Shown: positions 32,485 to 41,012, numbered from the stretch's first letter. The stretch: 64,000 bases of DNA from Agromyces subbeticus DSM 16689 (GCF_000421565.1 NZ_ATXG01000003.1:310001-374000); one strand, 5' to 3'. Notes: generated by a model from the letters alone, not told the origin. A program made the numbers and translations.

Positions 32485-32651
32485 TGGCGAAAGCACAAGA
32501 CATCCGCCCGATCATCAAGCTTCGGTCGACCGCCGGCACCGGGTACACCTACGTGACCCGCAAGAACCGCCGCAACAACCCCGACCGTCTCGTGCTCAAG
32601 AAGTACGACCCCGTAGTGCGCAAGCACGTCGACTTCCGAGAGGAGCGCTAA
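32484..32651 (+). CDS. rpmG: 50S ribosomal protein L33
   Basis: This 55-aa L33 begins [31 protein letters not shown] and ends [13 protein letters not shown]. It lacks all four zinc-binding cysteines, so it is the C- paralogue. It sits between rpmB and rpsN with a 1-nt overlap upstream and 3 bp downstream. Confidence 0.95.
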   Translation: MAKAQDIRPIIKLRSTAGTGYTYVTRKNRRNNPDRLVLKKYDPVVRKHVDFREER

Positions 32652-32654
32652 GAC

Positions 32655-32960
32655 ATGGCGAAGAAGAGCAAGATCGCGCGCAACGAACAGCGCAAGGTGA
32701 TCGTCGAGCGGTACGCCGCGAAGCGCCTCGAGCTGAAGAAGGCGCTCGTCGACCCGAACGGCACCGACGAGTCCCGTGAAGAGGCTCGCAAGGGCCTGCA
32801 GAAGCTGCCTCGCAACGCTTCGCCGATCCGCGTGCGTTCGCGCGATGCGATCGACGGCCGCCCCCGTGGCGTGCTCACGAAGTTCGGTGTCTCGCGTGTT
32901 CGTTTCCGCGACATGGCGCACCGTGGCGAGCTGCCCGGCATCACCAAGTCGAGCTGGTAA
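32655..32960 (+). CDS. rpsN: 30S ribosomal protein S14 (long, zinc-free form)
   Basis: This 101-aa S14 is the long form without CxxC motifs ([27 protein letters not shown] to [24 protein letters not shown]). Actinobacteria often carry a short zinc-binding S14 in the spc operon as well. A zinc-free L28-L33-S14 trio is the set that Zur derepresses in some relatives when zinc is scarce. A perfect 10-bp stem terminator follows. Confidence 0.95.
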   Translation: MAKKSKIARNEQRKVIVERYAAKRLELKKALVDPNGTDESREEARKGLQKLPRNASPIRVRSRDAIDGRPRGVLTKFGVSRVRFRDMAHRGELPGITKSSW

Positions 32961-32980
32961 GCAGCACCGCAGTTCTGAGC

Positions 32981-33010
32981 GAACGGGACGTCCTTCGGGG
33001 CGTCCCGTTC
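32981..33010 (+). terminator. Terminator of the rpmB-rpmG-rpsN operon
   Basis: GAACGGGACG (32981..32990) and CGTCCCGTTC (33001..33010) form a perfect 10-bp stem with a 10-nt loop, followed by a weakly T-rich GTCGTTT. Confidence 0.75.
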
Positions 33011-33106
33011 GTCGTTTCCGCACGCCGAGAGCGAACTTGAGGGCGACACGCCGAGGCGAAGCTGCCCGAAACGGCCGGAAATCCGCGGGATTCCGGGGAA
33101 CTCTGT

Positions 33107-33155
33107 TACATTCGAGGCGGCCTGAAGGGCCACGGGGGCGGTTGAACGATCGTTC
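33107..33155 (+). promoter_or_regulatory. HU gene promoter with LexA-like palindrome in the leader
   Basis: TACATT (33107..33112) is a good -10, giving a leader of about 90 nt. At 33144..33155 the leader region contains the perfect palindrome GAACGATCGTTC, which fits the GAAC-N4-GTTC core of Gram-positive LexA (DinR) boxes. GAGGAGGA precedes the ATG of the HU gene. LexA control of HU is only a possibility. Confidence 0.4.
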
Positions 33156-33208
33156 CTGAGAACTCACAACTGCTGTACCGAACAGCGAACGTCCGAGGAG
33201 GACATTCA

Positions 33209-33496
33209 ATGGCTGACAAGTCGCTCAACAAGACCGAGCTCGTCGCGAAGGTCGCAGCGTCGACCGGACAGAGCCAGGCAACCGTCGACGCCGTTCTCGG
33301 CGGCCTCTTCGAGGCGCTCGCCGAGTCCGTGTCCTCGGACACCAAGGTCTCCATCCCGGGCTGGCTCGCCGTCGAGCGTACGTCGCGTGCCGCGCGCACC
33401 GGCCGCAACCCGCAGACCGGCGCCGAGATCCAGATCCCGGCCGGTCACTCGGTCAAGATCTCGGCCGGCTCGAAGCTCAAGGCTGCTGCGAAGTAA
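33209..33496 (+). CDS. hup: HU-family nucleoid DNA-binding protein
   Basis: This 95-aa HU/IHF protein begins LNKTELVAKVAASTGQSQATVDAVLGGLFEALAESV. The beta-arm region is GWLAVERTSRAARTGRNPQTGAEIQIPAGHSVKISAGSKLKAA, including the RNPQTG tip with the intercalating proline. It lacks the long lysine/alanine-rich tail of mycobacterial HupB. Monocistronic with its own promoter and terminator. Confidence 0.95.
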   Translation: MADKSLNKTELVAKVAASTGQSQATVDAVLGGLFEALAESVSSDTKVSIPGWLAVERTSRAARTGRNPQTGAEIQIPAGHSVKISAGSKLKAAAK

Positions 33497-33512
33497 CTGC
33501 GACTTCATCGAT

Positions 33513-33540
33513 GGGGCGTGCGGCGTGAGCCGTGCGCCCC
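33513..33540 (+). terminator. HU gene terminator
   Basis: GGGGCG (33513..33518) pairs with CGCCCC (33535..33540), with an inner GGC/GCC pair, and is followed by TTCGTCTT. The right arm runs into a 13-bp tandem repeat. Confidence 0.55.
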
Positions 33541-33575
33541 TTCGTCTTGCCCCTTCGTCTTGCCCCTTCGTCTTG
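33537..33575. repeat. Three exact 13-bp tandem repeats
   Basis: CCCCTTCGTCTTG is repeated exactly three times (33537, 33550, 33563) directly after the HU terminator stem, each copy repeating the pyrimidine-rich tail. It probably arose by slippage; copy number may vary between strains. Confidence 0.8.
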
Positions 33576-33616
33576 CCCGGCCGCTCGCTCTGGGCTGGCG
33601 CTCGGGTGGCGGCGTC

Positions 33617-33628
33617 TAGGCTGGTGCG
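33617..33628 (+). promoter_or_regulatory. Leaderless promoter of the CopD-CtaG gene
   Basis: TAGGCT (33617..33622) lies 6 nt before the GTG at 33629 with no ribosome binding site. Confidence 0.5.
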
Positions 33629-35608
33629 GTGCCTCGCTCTGTCCGAGTGCTCGGCCCTGCCGCGCTCATCGCCGTCGCCCTCGCCGCGACGTTCGCCGGC
33701 CTCGCGTTCGGCGGGGGAGCGGCTGAACAGCTGATCCAAGACCCCGGTCCGATCGCCCGCTACGGCGTGCCGGTTGCGAAGCTCTTCGTCAACCTGGGCG
33801 CGGCCGGCATGATCGGTGCGCTCGTGCTCGCGGTCTGGGCGCTCAGCCCGAAGCGACGCGAGTTCGACGTGGCGCTCGATGTCGCCGCGGCATCCGCTGC
33901 CGTGCTGACGGTCGCGAGTGCCGCGAGCGGGCTCTTCACGTTCCTGCTCGTCACGAGCGTGCCCTTCGAGCTGAGCGACGCCTTCGGCCAGAAGCTCGGC
34001 CAGTTCGTCACGACGATCGAGCTCGGGCAGGCCTGGCTCACGACGACGCTCGTGGCGGCCGCCGTCGCGGTGCTCTGCTTCGCCGTGCGCAATCACACGG
34101 CGCTCGTCTTCGTGACGGTGCTCGCCGTGGCCTCGCTCGTGCCGCTCGCGCAGCAGGGGCACGCGGCCGGTGCGGCGGGCCACTCGGCGGCCATCACGGC
34201 GCTCGGTCTGCACCTCGTGTTCGCGGCCGTGTGGCTCGGCGGGCTGCTGACGATGGTGCTGCTGAAGCGCGAGCTCGGGCCGAAGCGCCTGGTCGTGGTG
34301 CTTGCGCGGTACTCGACCGTGGCGCTCATCTGCTTTCTGGTCGTCGCGCTGTCGGGGTACGCGAGCGCCGAGCTGCGCATCGGATCGTGGGAGCAGCTCG
34401 CCACGCCCTATGGCGGGCTCGTCGTCGCGAAGGTCGCGGCCCTCATCGCGCTCGGCGCGTTCGGTGCGGCGCAGCGGCGGTTCCTGATCGGGCGGATGTC
34501 GCGGGGTGCGGGTGGCGGCTCGGGCCGGGGCGGCGCGTTCTGGTGGCTCGTCGTCGCCGAGCTCGCCTTCATGGGCTTGGCCTCGGGCGTGGCGGCGGCG
34601 CTCGCCCGCACGGCGACGCCGGTGTCTGAAGAGACCGGCACGCTCGCGCGCACGCCCGCCGAGATCCTCACGGGCGAGCCGCTGCCGCCGTGGCCCGAGT
34701 GGACGCGGTACTTCACCGAGTGGAATCCCGACCTGATCTGGCTGCTCGCCTGCGGGTTCGGCATCTTCTTCTACCTCGCAGGGGTGCGGCGCCTGCGCAA
34801 GCGCGGCGACCACTGGCCCGTCTACCGCTCGGTGCTGTGGGTCGCCGGCCTCCTGCTGCTCGCCTACGTGACCAACGGCGGCGTGAACGTCTACGAGCAG
34901 TACCTCTTCTCGGCGCACATGCTCGCGCACATGGTGCTGACCATGGCCGTGCCCGTGCTGCTCGTGCCCGGCGCGCCGGTCACGCTCGCCGCCCGCGCCA
35001 TCCGTGCCCGCAAAGACGGAAGCCGCGGTGGTCGCGAGTGGATCCTGCTCGCCGTGCACTCCAAGTTCGCGGGCATCATCGCGAACCCGATCGTGGCGGC
35101 GGTGCTGTTCGCCGGCTCGCTCTGGGTGTTCTACTACTCGCCGCTGTTCCGCTGGACCATGCTCGACCACATCGGCCACGAGTGGATGATCGTGCACTTC
35201 CTCATCACGGGGTACCTCTTCGTGCAGTCGCTCATCGGCATCGACCCGGTGCCCTACCGGCTGCCGTACGCGTTCCGGCTGGTGCTGCTGCTCGGCACGA
35301 TGGCGTTCCACGCGTTCTTCGGCCTCACCATCATGTCGAGCACCGGGCTGCTGCTCGCCGATTGGTACGGCGCGATGGGCTGGGGCACCGACGCGCTCGT
35401 CGACCAGCAGCTCGGCGGCGGCATCGCCTGGTCGATCGGCGAGATCCCGACGGTGGCGCTCGCGATCACCGTGGCCGTGCAATGGGCGCGCAGTGACGAG
35501 AAGGAGTCGAAGCGACGCGACCGGCACGCCGACCGCACGGGCGACGCCGAGCTCGAGGCGTACAACGCGCAGCTCGCGGCGATCGCCGAGCGCGACGGGC
35601 GGGGGTAG
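33629..35608 (+). CDS. CopD-CtaG membrane protein, cytochrome c oxidase assembly
   Basis: This 659-aa protein has about 14-16 membrane segments in two units. The N-terminal half (to about residue 330) resembles CopD copper-resistance membrane domains (GHAAGAAGHSAAITALGLHLVFAAVWLGGLLTM, with histidines in the helices). The C-terminal half resembles CtaG/caa3 assembly factor (YLFSAHMLAHMVLTMAVPVLLVPGAPVTLA, then DHIGHEWMIVHFLITGYLFV and FHAFFGLTIMSS). The two are thought to deliver copper to the oxidase CuB centre. This fusion is common in actinobacteria. The cytoplasmic tail is charged. It converges with the next gene, 17 bp between stops. Confidence 0.88.
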   Translation: MPRSVRVLGPAALIAVALAATFAGLAFGGGAAEQLIQDPGPIARYGVPVAKLFVNLGAAGMIGALVLAVWALSPKRREFDVALDVAAASAAVLTVASAASGLFTFLLVTSVPFELSDAFGQKLGQFVTTIELGQAWLTTTLVAAAVAVLCFAVRNHTALVFVTVLAVASLVPLAQQGHAAGAAGHSAAITALGLHLVFAAVWLGGLLTMVLLKRELGPKRLVVVLARYSTVALICFLVVALSGYASAELRIGSWEQLATPYGGLVVAKVAALIALGAFGAAQRRFLIGRMSRGAGGGSGRGGAFWWLVVAELAFMGLASGVAAALARTATPVSEETGTLARTPAEILTGEPLPPWPEWTRYFTEWNPDLIWLLACGFGIFFYLAGVRRLRKRGDHWPVYRSVLWVAGLLLLAYVTNGGVNVYEQYLFSAHMLAHMVLTMAVPVLLVPGAPVTLAARAIRARKDGSRGGREWILLAVHSKFAGIIANPIVAAVLFAGSLWVFYYSPLFRWTMLDHIGHEWMIVHFLITGYLFVQSLIGIDPVPYRLPYAFRLVLLLGTMAFHAFFGLTIMSSTGLLLADWYGAMGWGTDALVDQQLGGGIAWSIGEIPTVALAITVAVQWARSDEKESKRRDRHADRTGDAELEAYNAQLAAIAERDGRG

Positions 35609-35625
35609 CGGGGCTCGACCGGCAG

Positions 35626-36672
35626 CTACCTGAGCTGGATCGCGATGTCTTCGTCAGGCTGAATCGTCGCCGAGAGGGCGAGCGTGAACGGCCGGTCTTC
35701 TTCGAGGGTGAACCGGTGCCCGTCGAAGAGCGACTGCACCTCGACCGAGATGTGGGCGACGCCCTCGGTCGGCGGCATGTCGAACGACGTCTCGCCGGGC
35801 GTGAGCGTCACCTGCGGCAGGCTCACGATGCTCCAGACCGGGTCGCCGACCACGCGGTCGTCGATCTCGATGCCGAAGGGGCACTTCGCCGGTTGCAGCA
35901 CGGTCTGCGTCGCGCACGCGGCGAGGAAGCCGTCGACCTTGAACTGCACGCGCTCGACGAAGGCGGCCGTCGGCTGCGCGTCGACCGTGACGGGAACGCG
36001 AGCCGCGGCATCGGCCTGCAGCTTCGCCGGCACCGCCTCGAGCAGCACCGAGTTGTACGAGAACTCGTAGACCGCCGGGGCGATCGCGAGGTACGGCGTG
36101 ACCTGGGTGAAGGCGGCGAGTTCGTCGCCGGTCTTGGTCGCGCGAGCGTCGAGCGTGAGGGTGCCGACGGTGAAGAAGGGGTTGTGCGCAGCGGTCACGT
36201 CGACGATCGCAAGCGGGCTGACCGCGAACTCCCACCGGTTGAGCACGCCGTAGAGCGGGGTGATCGGCCGCACGTCGAACGAGGACTCGATGATCGCGTC
36301 TTCGAGCCGGTAGCTGGCGGTGACGGTGTGCGTGCCGTCTTCGTGGGCGACATCGCTCATGATGCGCACGTCTTCGGGCCCCGACTCGACGACACCGGTG
36401 CGCAGCATCGCGGTCGAGACGTCGGCCGGCAGGCCGAGCGCCTCGAGCTCTGCGGCATCGAGCGCGACGCCCGGCGTCGTCGACGCGGTGGCGATGTCGT
36501 CGTTCGCGATGGCCGAGAGGTAGCGCTCGATGAAGCTCGACGCCCCGTAGACGGTCTGGTTCAGCGAGCCGAGCGCGGCGAGGAAGGCGCCGACGACGAG
36601 CACCGCGAGACCGGCCCAACCGGCGACGGCCAGCGGTGAGACTCGACTGGCACGTACCCCGGAGCTCCCCAC
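35626..36672 (-). CDS. Membrane-anchored extracytoplasmic protein of unknown function
   Basis: This 348-aa protein has a single N-terminal membrane helix (VAGWAGLAVLVVGAFLAALGSL) followed by an extracytoplasmic region that looks like two to three domains. The first is small and helical (FIERYLSAIANDDIATASTTPG, reminiscent of a DUF4878/NTF2-like opening). The rest is beta-rich, with two cysteines in AACATQTVLQPAKCPFG that could form a disulfide. No catalytic motif. Leaderless: TAGACT (minus strand 36685..36680) lies 7 nt before the GTG at 36672, which argues against the much longer in-frame extension that would run through the helicase gene. Confidence 0.75.
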   Translation of the reverse strand: MGSSGVRASRVSPLAVAGWAGLAVLVVGAFLAALGSLNQTVYGASSFIERYLSAIANDDIATASTTPGVALDAAELEALGLPADVSTAMLRTGVVESGPEDVRIMSDVAHEDGTHTVTASYRLEDAIIESSFDVRPITPLYGVLNRWEFAVSPLAIVDVTAAHNPFFTVGTLTLDARATKTGDELAAFTQVTPYLAIAPAVYEFSYNSVLLEAVPAKLQADAAARVPVTVDAQPTAAFVERVQFKVDGFLAACATQTVLQPAKCPFGIEIDDRVVGDPVWSIVSLPQVTLTPGETSFDMPPTEGVAHISVEVQSLFDGHRFTLEEDRPFTLALSATIQPDEDIAIQLR

Positions 36673-36814
36673 CCGGCCAAGTCTAGATGGGCGGCAGTGG
36701 GCGGGACTGAGGATATCCCCAGCCCGCGCATGCCCGCCCGGCACGAGGCGATTACAGTGGGAGCGCCAGCGGTGAACCGGCCGTGGCATCCGCTCGCCGA
36801 ACCGAAAGCTCCCA

Positions 36815-38122
36815 GTGCAGAACGTGACCCTCAGCCGTGAACAGGCCGCGGTGTTCCAGGCTATCGAGGGCACCCGTGAGCACGTGTTCGTGACCGGGCG
36901 AGCCGGCACCGGCAAGTCGACGCTGCTGAACCACCTGAACTGGAACACGCAGAAGCAGATCGTGATCTGCGCGCCCACGGGCGTGGCTGCGCTGAACGTC
37001 GGCGGCCAGACGATCCACTCGCTGTTCCGGCTGCCGATCGGGGTCATCGCCGACCACGTCATCGACCAGAACGACACGGTCCGCAAGATCCTGAACGCCA
37101 TGGACACCCTCGTGCTCGACGAGGTCTCGATGGTCAACGCCGACCTCATGGACGCCATGGACCGCTCGCTGCGGCAGGCGCGGCAGCGCCCGCTCGAGCC
37201 GTTCGGCGGCGCGCAGGTTGTGCTCTTCGGCGACCCGTACCAACTCGCGCCGGTGCCGGGCGATGCCGACGAGCGGGCGTACTTCGCCGACACCTACGAC
37301 TCGATGTGGTTCTTCGACGCCAAGGTGTGGCGCGAGACCGACCTGCGCATCTTCGAGCTCGGCGAGATCCACCGCCAGCACGACGACGACTTCAAGCAGA
37401 TGCTGAACGCCGTGCGTCACGGCCGGGTCACCGCCGAGATCGCCGGCGTGCTCAACAGCGTCGGCGCACGGCGCCCGTTGCCCGAGCAGGGTGCGATCAC
37501 CCTCGCGACGCGCAACGACACGGTCAACCGCATCAACCGCACGCAGCTGCACCGCCTGGCGGGGCAGTCGCAGGGCAACGAGGCCGAGGTCACCGGCGAT
37601 TTCGGTGGCAGGGCCTTTCCAGCCGACGAGAACCTCGAGCTGAAGGTCGGCGCGCAGGTGATGTTCCTGCGCAACGACACGGCGATCGGGCCAGAGGGTC
37701 AGCGCTGGGTGAACGGCACGATCGGCACCGTCACATCACTCGACCGCGCCGTGCGCGTCGACATCGATGGCGAAGAGCACGAGGTCGAGCAGGTCACGTG
37801 GGAGAAGTACAAGTACACCTGGGACCCGGTGCGCAAGAAGCTCGAGAAGCAGATCGTGGCCGAGTTCACGCAGTTCCCGCTGAAACTGGCTTGGGCGGTT
37901 ACCATCCACAAATCGCAGGGCGCGAGCTACGACAGTGCCATCGTCGACCTCGGCCAGCGGGTCTTCAGCCCCGGCCAGACGTACGTGGCCCTCAGCCGGC
38001 TCACCTCGCTCGAGGGGCTCTACCTCGCCCGGCCGTTGCGGCCCAGCGACATCATCGTCGATCGCAACGTCGAGCGCTTCATGATGGGCGCGAATCGGGA
38101 GATCGCCTCGCCCGAGCGCTGA
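36815..38122 (+). CDS. PIF1/RecD-like helicase
   Basis: This 435-aa SF1B-type ATPase has Walker A VTGRAGTGKSTLL near residue 30, motif Ia APTGVAALNVGGQTIHSLFRLP (a PIF1 hallmark), Walker B LVLDEVSMVNADL, motif III VVLFGDPYQLAPV, motif V AWAVTIHKSQGASYD and motif VI YVALSRLTSLEGLYL. PIF1 helicases unwind forked DNA and G-quadruplexes 5' to 3', which suits a GC-rich genome. GTG start; a second GTG nine bases on is possible. A TACAGT box about 60 bp upstream could be its -10. It is divergent from the membrane-anchored protein gene. Confidence 0.9.
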   Translation: MQNVTLSREQAAVFQAIEGTREHVFVTGRAGTGKSTLLNHLNWNTQKQIVICAPTGVAALNVGGQTIHSLFRLPIGVIADHVIDQNDTVRKILNAMDTLVLDEVSMVNADLMDAMDRSLRQARQRPLEPFGGAQVVLFGDPYQLAPVPGDADERAYFADTYDSMWFFDAKVWRETDLRIFELGEIHRQHDDDFKQMLNAVRHGRVTAEIAGVLNSVGARRPLPEQGAITLATRNDTVNRINRTQLHRLAGQSQGNEAEVTGDFGGRAFPADENLELKVGAQVMFLRNDTAIGPEGQRWVNGTIGTVTSLDRAVRVDIDGEEHEVEQVTWEKYKYTWDPVRKKLEKQIVAEFTQFPLKLAWAVTIHKSQGASYDSAIVDLGQRVFSPGQTYVALSRLTSLEGLYLARPLRPSDIIVDRNVERFMMGANREIASPER

Positions 38123-38200
38123 GGCGCGCGGCCCGTCCGCTCGGGCTTCTCGGCGAGGGCCGATAGACTTCCTCTCGGACACACGGCTGAGGGGAGCTTG

Positions 38201-39505
38201 GTGGCTGGCCAGCAACGGGTCAATCGGCGGCGGGGCGTTCTCGCCGTCGTGATCGTCGGCGCGCTCGCACTCGCGGGGTGCACCGGCGGTGCCGTCGACC
38301 CGCTGGCCGATCTCGACCCCGTCAGTACCGTGCTCGACGAACAGCTCGCCGGCGAACTGCAGGCGGTGCTCGACGAAGCCGTCGCCCTCAGCGGCTCGAG
38401 CGGCGGGGTCGCCGGGGCGTGGTCACCGTGGTCGGGGGAGTGGACCGGCGCGACGGGCAGCGTCGATTTCGGCGAGAAGCCGGCACCGGTCGCGGTCGAC
38501 ACGCAGTTCCACCTGAGCACCCTCACCACCGAGATCACGTGCACCGTGCTGCTGCGCCTCGTGGACGAGGGCCAGGTCTGGCTCGACGACGAGGTCGCCG
38601 AGATCGTCGACTGGGTACCCGGCCTCGACGGCATCACGCTCGGCCAGCTCTGCCAGCACACCTCGGGCATCGCCGACTACTTCCCCGGGCTGCGCAGCCA
38701 CTTCGTCGCGAACCCCGAGCGCATCTGGCCGCCGAACGAGCTGCTGTCGAGCGGGCTCGCCCTGCCGCGCACCGGCCCTCCGGGGGAGCAGTGGGCGCAC
38801 TCGCGCACCGGGGTGCTGCTGCTCGCGATGGCGCTCGAGCGTCGCACCGGCCGGTCGTGGAGCCAGCTCGCCGACCAGTACGTCTTCGCCCCGCTCGGCC
38901 TCGACCACACCTCGCTTCCCTCGCCGACCGACACCGAGCTCGAATCGGGCCTCGGCGCCTACTCGGCCGCCATCGCTCCCGACGGCGCAGTCGACTGCGC
39001 CGTGCTGCGCGACGACAGCTCGCAGTCGAGTTCGATGGGCGGGGCGGCGGCGGGCGCCGTCTCGGATCTCGACGACGCGCGACGCCTCAGTGCAGCGTTC
39101 GCGACCGGCGCCCTGCTCGACGAGAGCACGGCGCGCAAGCAGTGGAACGCGATTCCGCTGGGCGGCGATGCACCCGCTTGGCAGGGTTGGGGGCTCGGCG
39201 GCGCCCAGTACGGCCCGATGCGGGGGCTGGCAGGAGAGTCCGCCGGCGCGCTCACCGCCGCCTTCACGGACCCGAAGAGCGGTCTCACGGTCGTCGTCGC
39301 CCTGAACAACTCGACCTCGGGCGCCGACTTCGCTCGCGAGGCGGCCTTCGCGCTCGCATCGATCGCCTCGAAGGCGCCGGCGGTGGCGGGGCATGAGCAG
39401 CCGCTGGTCGAGCTGCCGTGGTCGATCGAGCAGGCGACCACGAAGATGCGCGAGCTGGCGAAATGCCCGAAGGCCGAACCGGCCGCGGAGCCGGCGGCAG
39501 GCTGA
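38201..39505 (+). CDS. Beta-lactamase-fold lipoprotein lacking catalytic residues
   Basis: This 434-aa lipoprotein (LALAGC lipobox, Cys near residue 26) has the overall pattern of class C beta-lactamase/serine hydrolases (QLCQHTSGIADYFPG; AMALERRTGRSWSQLADQYVFAPLGLDHTSLPS). The nucleophile motif SxxK reads STLT in QFHLSTLTTEITCTVLLRL, so the general-base lysine is missing. The YxN motif reads HSR in EQWAHSRTGVLLLA. The third motif region GLAGESAGALTAAF lacks the usual H/KxG. It is therefore probably catalytically dead and may bind cell-wall peptides. GAGGGGAG supports the GTG at 38201; TAGACT at about 38165 may be its -10. Confidence 0.82.
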   Translation: MAGQQRVNRRRGVLAVVIVGALALAGCTGGAVDPLADLDPVSTVLDEQLAGELQAVLDEAVALSGSSGGVAGAWSPWSGEWTGATGSVDFGEKPAPVAVDTQFHLSTLTTEITCTVLLRLVDEGQVWLDDEVAEIVDWVPGLDGITLGQLCQHTSGIADYFPGLRSHFVANPERIWPPNELLSSGLALPRTGPPGEQWAHSRTGVLLLAMALERRTGRSWSQLADQYVFAPLGLDHTSLPSPTDTELESGLGAYSAAIAPDGAVDCAVLRDDSSQSSSMGGAAAGAVSDLDDARRLSAAFATGALLDESTARKQWNAIPLGGDAPAWQGWGLGGAQYGPMRGLAGESAGALTAAFTDPKSGLTVVVALNNSTSGADFAREAAFALASIASKAPAVAGHEQPLVELPWSIEQATTKMRELAKCPKAEPAAEPAAG

Positions 39506-39594
39506 CGCAACAGCCCGCGTGAAGGTGAGGAATCGTCGAACAGCGGTAGCATGGCTGCATTCTCACATCGACGTGCAGCAAGGAGTTGAGGCGA

Positions 39595-40440
39595 ATGTGC
39601 CGCTGGCTCGCTTACTCTGGAGAACCACTCCAGCCCTCACTCGTGATCCTCGACGCGCAGCACTCGCTGGTCGCCCAGTCGCTCGACTCGCCGCTCGGCG
39701 CTGAAACCGTCAACGGCGACGGGTTCGGCGTCGGCTGGTATCCCGCCGACTCGACGGCCGGGAGCCACCCATCGCTGTTCCACAGCGTCGAACCGGCGTG
39801 GAACGATGAGAACCTGCGTGAGCTCACGGACGCTATCGAGAGTCCGCTCTTCTTCAGCCACGTGCGCGCGGCCGCGGGGCCGCCGATTCAGCGCACGAAC
39901 TGCCACCCGTTCCGCCATCACAACTGGCTCTTCATGCACAACGGCGTGATCCATGGCTTCCGCACGATCAAACGCGAACTGACCTTCGCGATCGACCCGT
40001 CGCTCTACCCTGACGTTCAGGGAACGACCGACTCCGAGGTCCTCTTCCACCTCGCCCTGACGTTCGGTCTGCGAGACGATCCCATCGCGGGCATGACCGC
40101 GGCCGTTCGCTTCGTCGAGCAGACCGGTCGGGAGCACGGCATCGAGTACCCGATGCAGGGCACGGTCGCCATCGCCGACGGCGCGACGATCTGGGCGTTC
40201 CGGTACTCGTCGAGGGGCGAGTCGCGCTCGCTGTTCCACTCCATCGACATCCCGACACTGCAGGAGATGTATCCCGACCTGCCACGCTTGCGCCTGTTCG
40301 GGCAGAAGGCACGTGTCGTCGTCTCCGAGCCCCTCAACGACCTGCCGGGTGCGTTCGTCGAAGTGCCGGAGTCCACCGTCGCGACCCTCGATGCCGACGG
40401 CTACCGGTATGAGCCGTTCATGGAAGGCGTGCACGCCTGA
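39595..40440 (+). CDS. Class II glutamine amidotransferase (YafJ/EgtC-like)
   Basis: This 281-aa Ntn-type amidotransferase has the nucleophile as Cys2, exposed after Met removal (MCRWLAYSGEPLQPS). Other family blocks are GDGFGVGWY, FFSHVRAAAGPPIQRTNCHPF and NWLFMHNGVIHGF with the oxyanion-hole residues, followed by GTTDSEVLFHLAL. No acceptor domain is fused, so the partner that uses the ammonia is unknown. AAGGAG lies 9 nt before the ATG; a TAGCAT box near 39547 could be the -10. Homologues occur in ergothioneine synthesis, but no egt genes are nearby. Confidence 0.9.
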   Translation: MCRWLAYSGEPLQPSLVILDAQHSLVAQSLDSPLGAETVNGDGFGVGWYPADSTAGSHPSLFHSVEPAWNDENLRELTDAIESPLFFSHVRAAAGPPIQRTNCHPFRHHNWLFMHNGVIHGFRTIKRELTFAIDPSLYPDVQGTTDSEVLFHLALTFGLRDDPIAGMTAAVRFVEQTGREHGIEYPMQGTVAIADGATIWAFRYSSRGESRSLFHSIDIPTLQEMYPDLPRLRLFGQKARVVVSEPLNDLPGAFVEVPESTVATLDADGYRYEPFMEGVHA

Positions 40441-40489
40441 GGGGCCCGGCCAGCGGGCTCGATGCGGTCGCCGGCCGGGTCGCTGGCTC

Positions 40490-40774
40490 TCAGCCCTGCG
40501 GCGCGATGGCGAAGCGGGCGGTGCCGTCGTCGCCGATCTCGGCGTCGAGCACCTTGTCGTCGAGCGCGAGCACCGCGTTCGTGCCCAGGTAGACCCGTGC
40601 ACCGTCGTTCTCGACGATCGCATCGAGCTCTTCGGGCGCCTGCACGACACGCACGGCGAACTCGGTCGACGCCGGATCCTCGCTGTTGATGCGCAGGCCG
40701 CCATCGGTCGTGCCGATGCTCTGCTCGACGATGGCCTTGACGACCGTGGTCGCCGATTCGGTGAGTGTGAGCAT
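40490..40774 (-). CDS. HesB/IscA-like protein without cysteines
   Basis: This 94-aa protein has the HesB/A-type carrier fold pattern: LTLTESATTVVKAIVEQSIGTTDGGLRINSED, ALDDKVLDAEIGDDGTARFAIAPQ. True iron-sulfur carriers keep three cysteines; this protein has none, so it cannot bind a cluster in the known way. Such cysteine-free homologues are frequent in Actinobacteria and of unknown role. GGGGAG precedes the ATG at 40774. It converges with the amidotransferase gene across 49 bp containing a possible GCCAGCG/CGCTGGC hairpin. Confidence 0.82.
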   Translation of the reverse strand: MLTLTESATTVVKAIVEQSIGTTDGGLRINSEDPASTEFAVRVVQAPEELDAIVENDGARVYLGTNAVLALDDKVLDAEIGDDGTARFAIAPQG

Positions 40775-41012
40775 GCTGCTCCCCTTCCTGTCGGTCGGTG
40801 AGTCAGCCACGATTCCGAGAGCGAGCGGATGCCGCAAGGGATGCGTGCCGACTCTGCGGAGACTCCCAAGAACGGGGTTCCGAACGGCTCTCAGCCGATC
40901 AGCGCGTCCAGGTACCGAGGCCGGAGGTGCTGGCGCTGTGGGGGTGCGCCCCCACCCGGGTCAGGGGGAGTGCCGGATGTCGGCCGGTCGGCGGCCTCGC
41001 CAAGCTGGGCGC
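40775..41012. other. Intergenic region upstream of the DUF2306 gene
   Basis: About 240 bp without a gene. It contains a GGGGG-TGCG-CCCCC hairpin near 40939..40953 and a CAAGCT box (41001..41006) 6 nt before the ATG at 41013, consistent with a leaderless start. Nothing else is recognised. Confidence 0.4.

Noticed and set aside
33537-33575. CRISPR-like array
   Set aside because: Three 13-bp units with no spacers; a simple tandem repeat. No CRISPR array or cas gene was seen anywhere in the window.
36673-37293. N-terminal extension of the membrane-anchored protein to 555 aa
   Set aside because: The extension runs antisense through the PIF1-type helicase gene, and a leaderless promoter sits exactly before the GTG at 36672.
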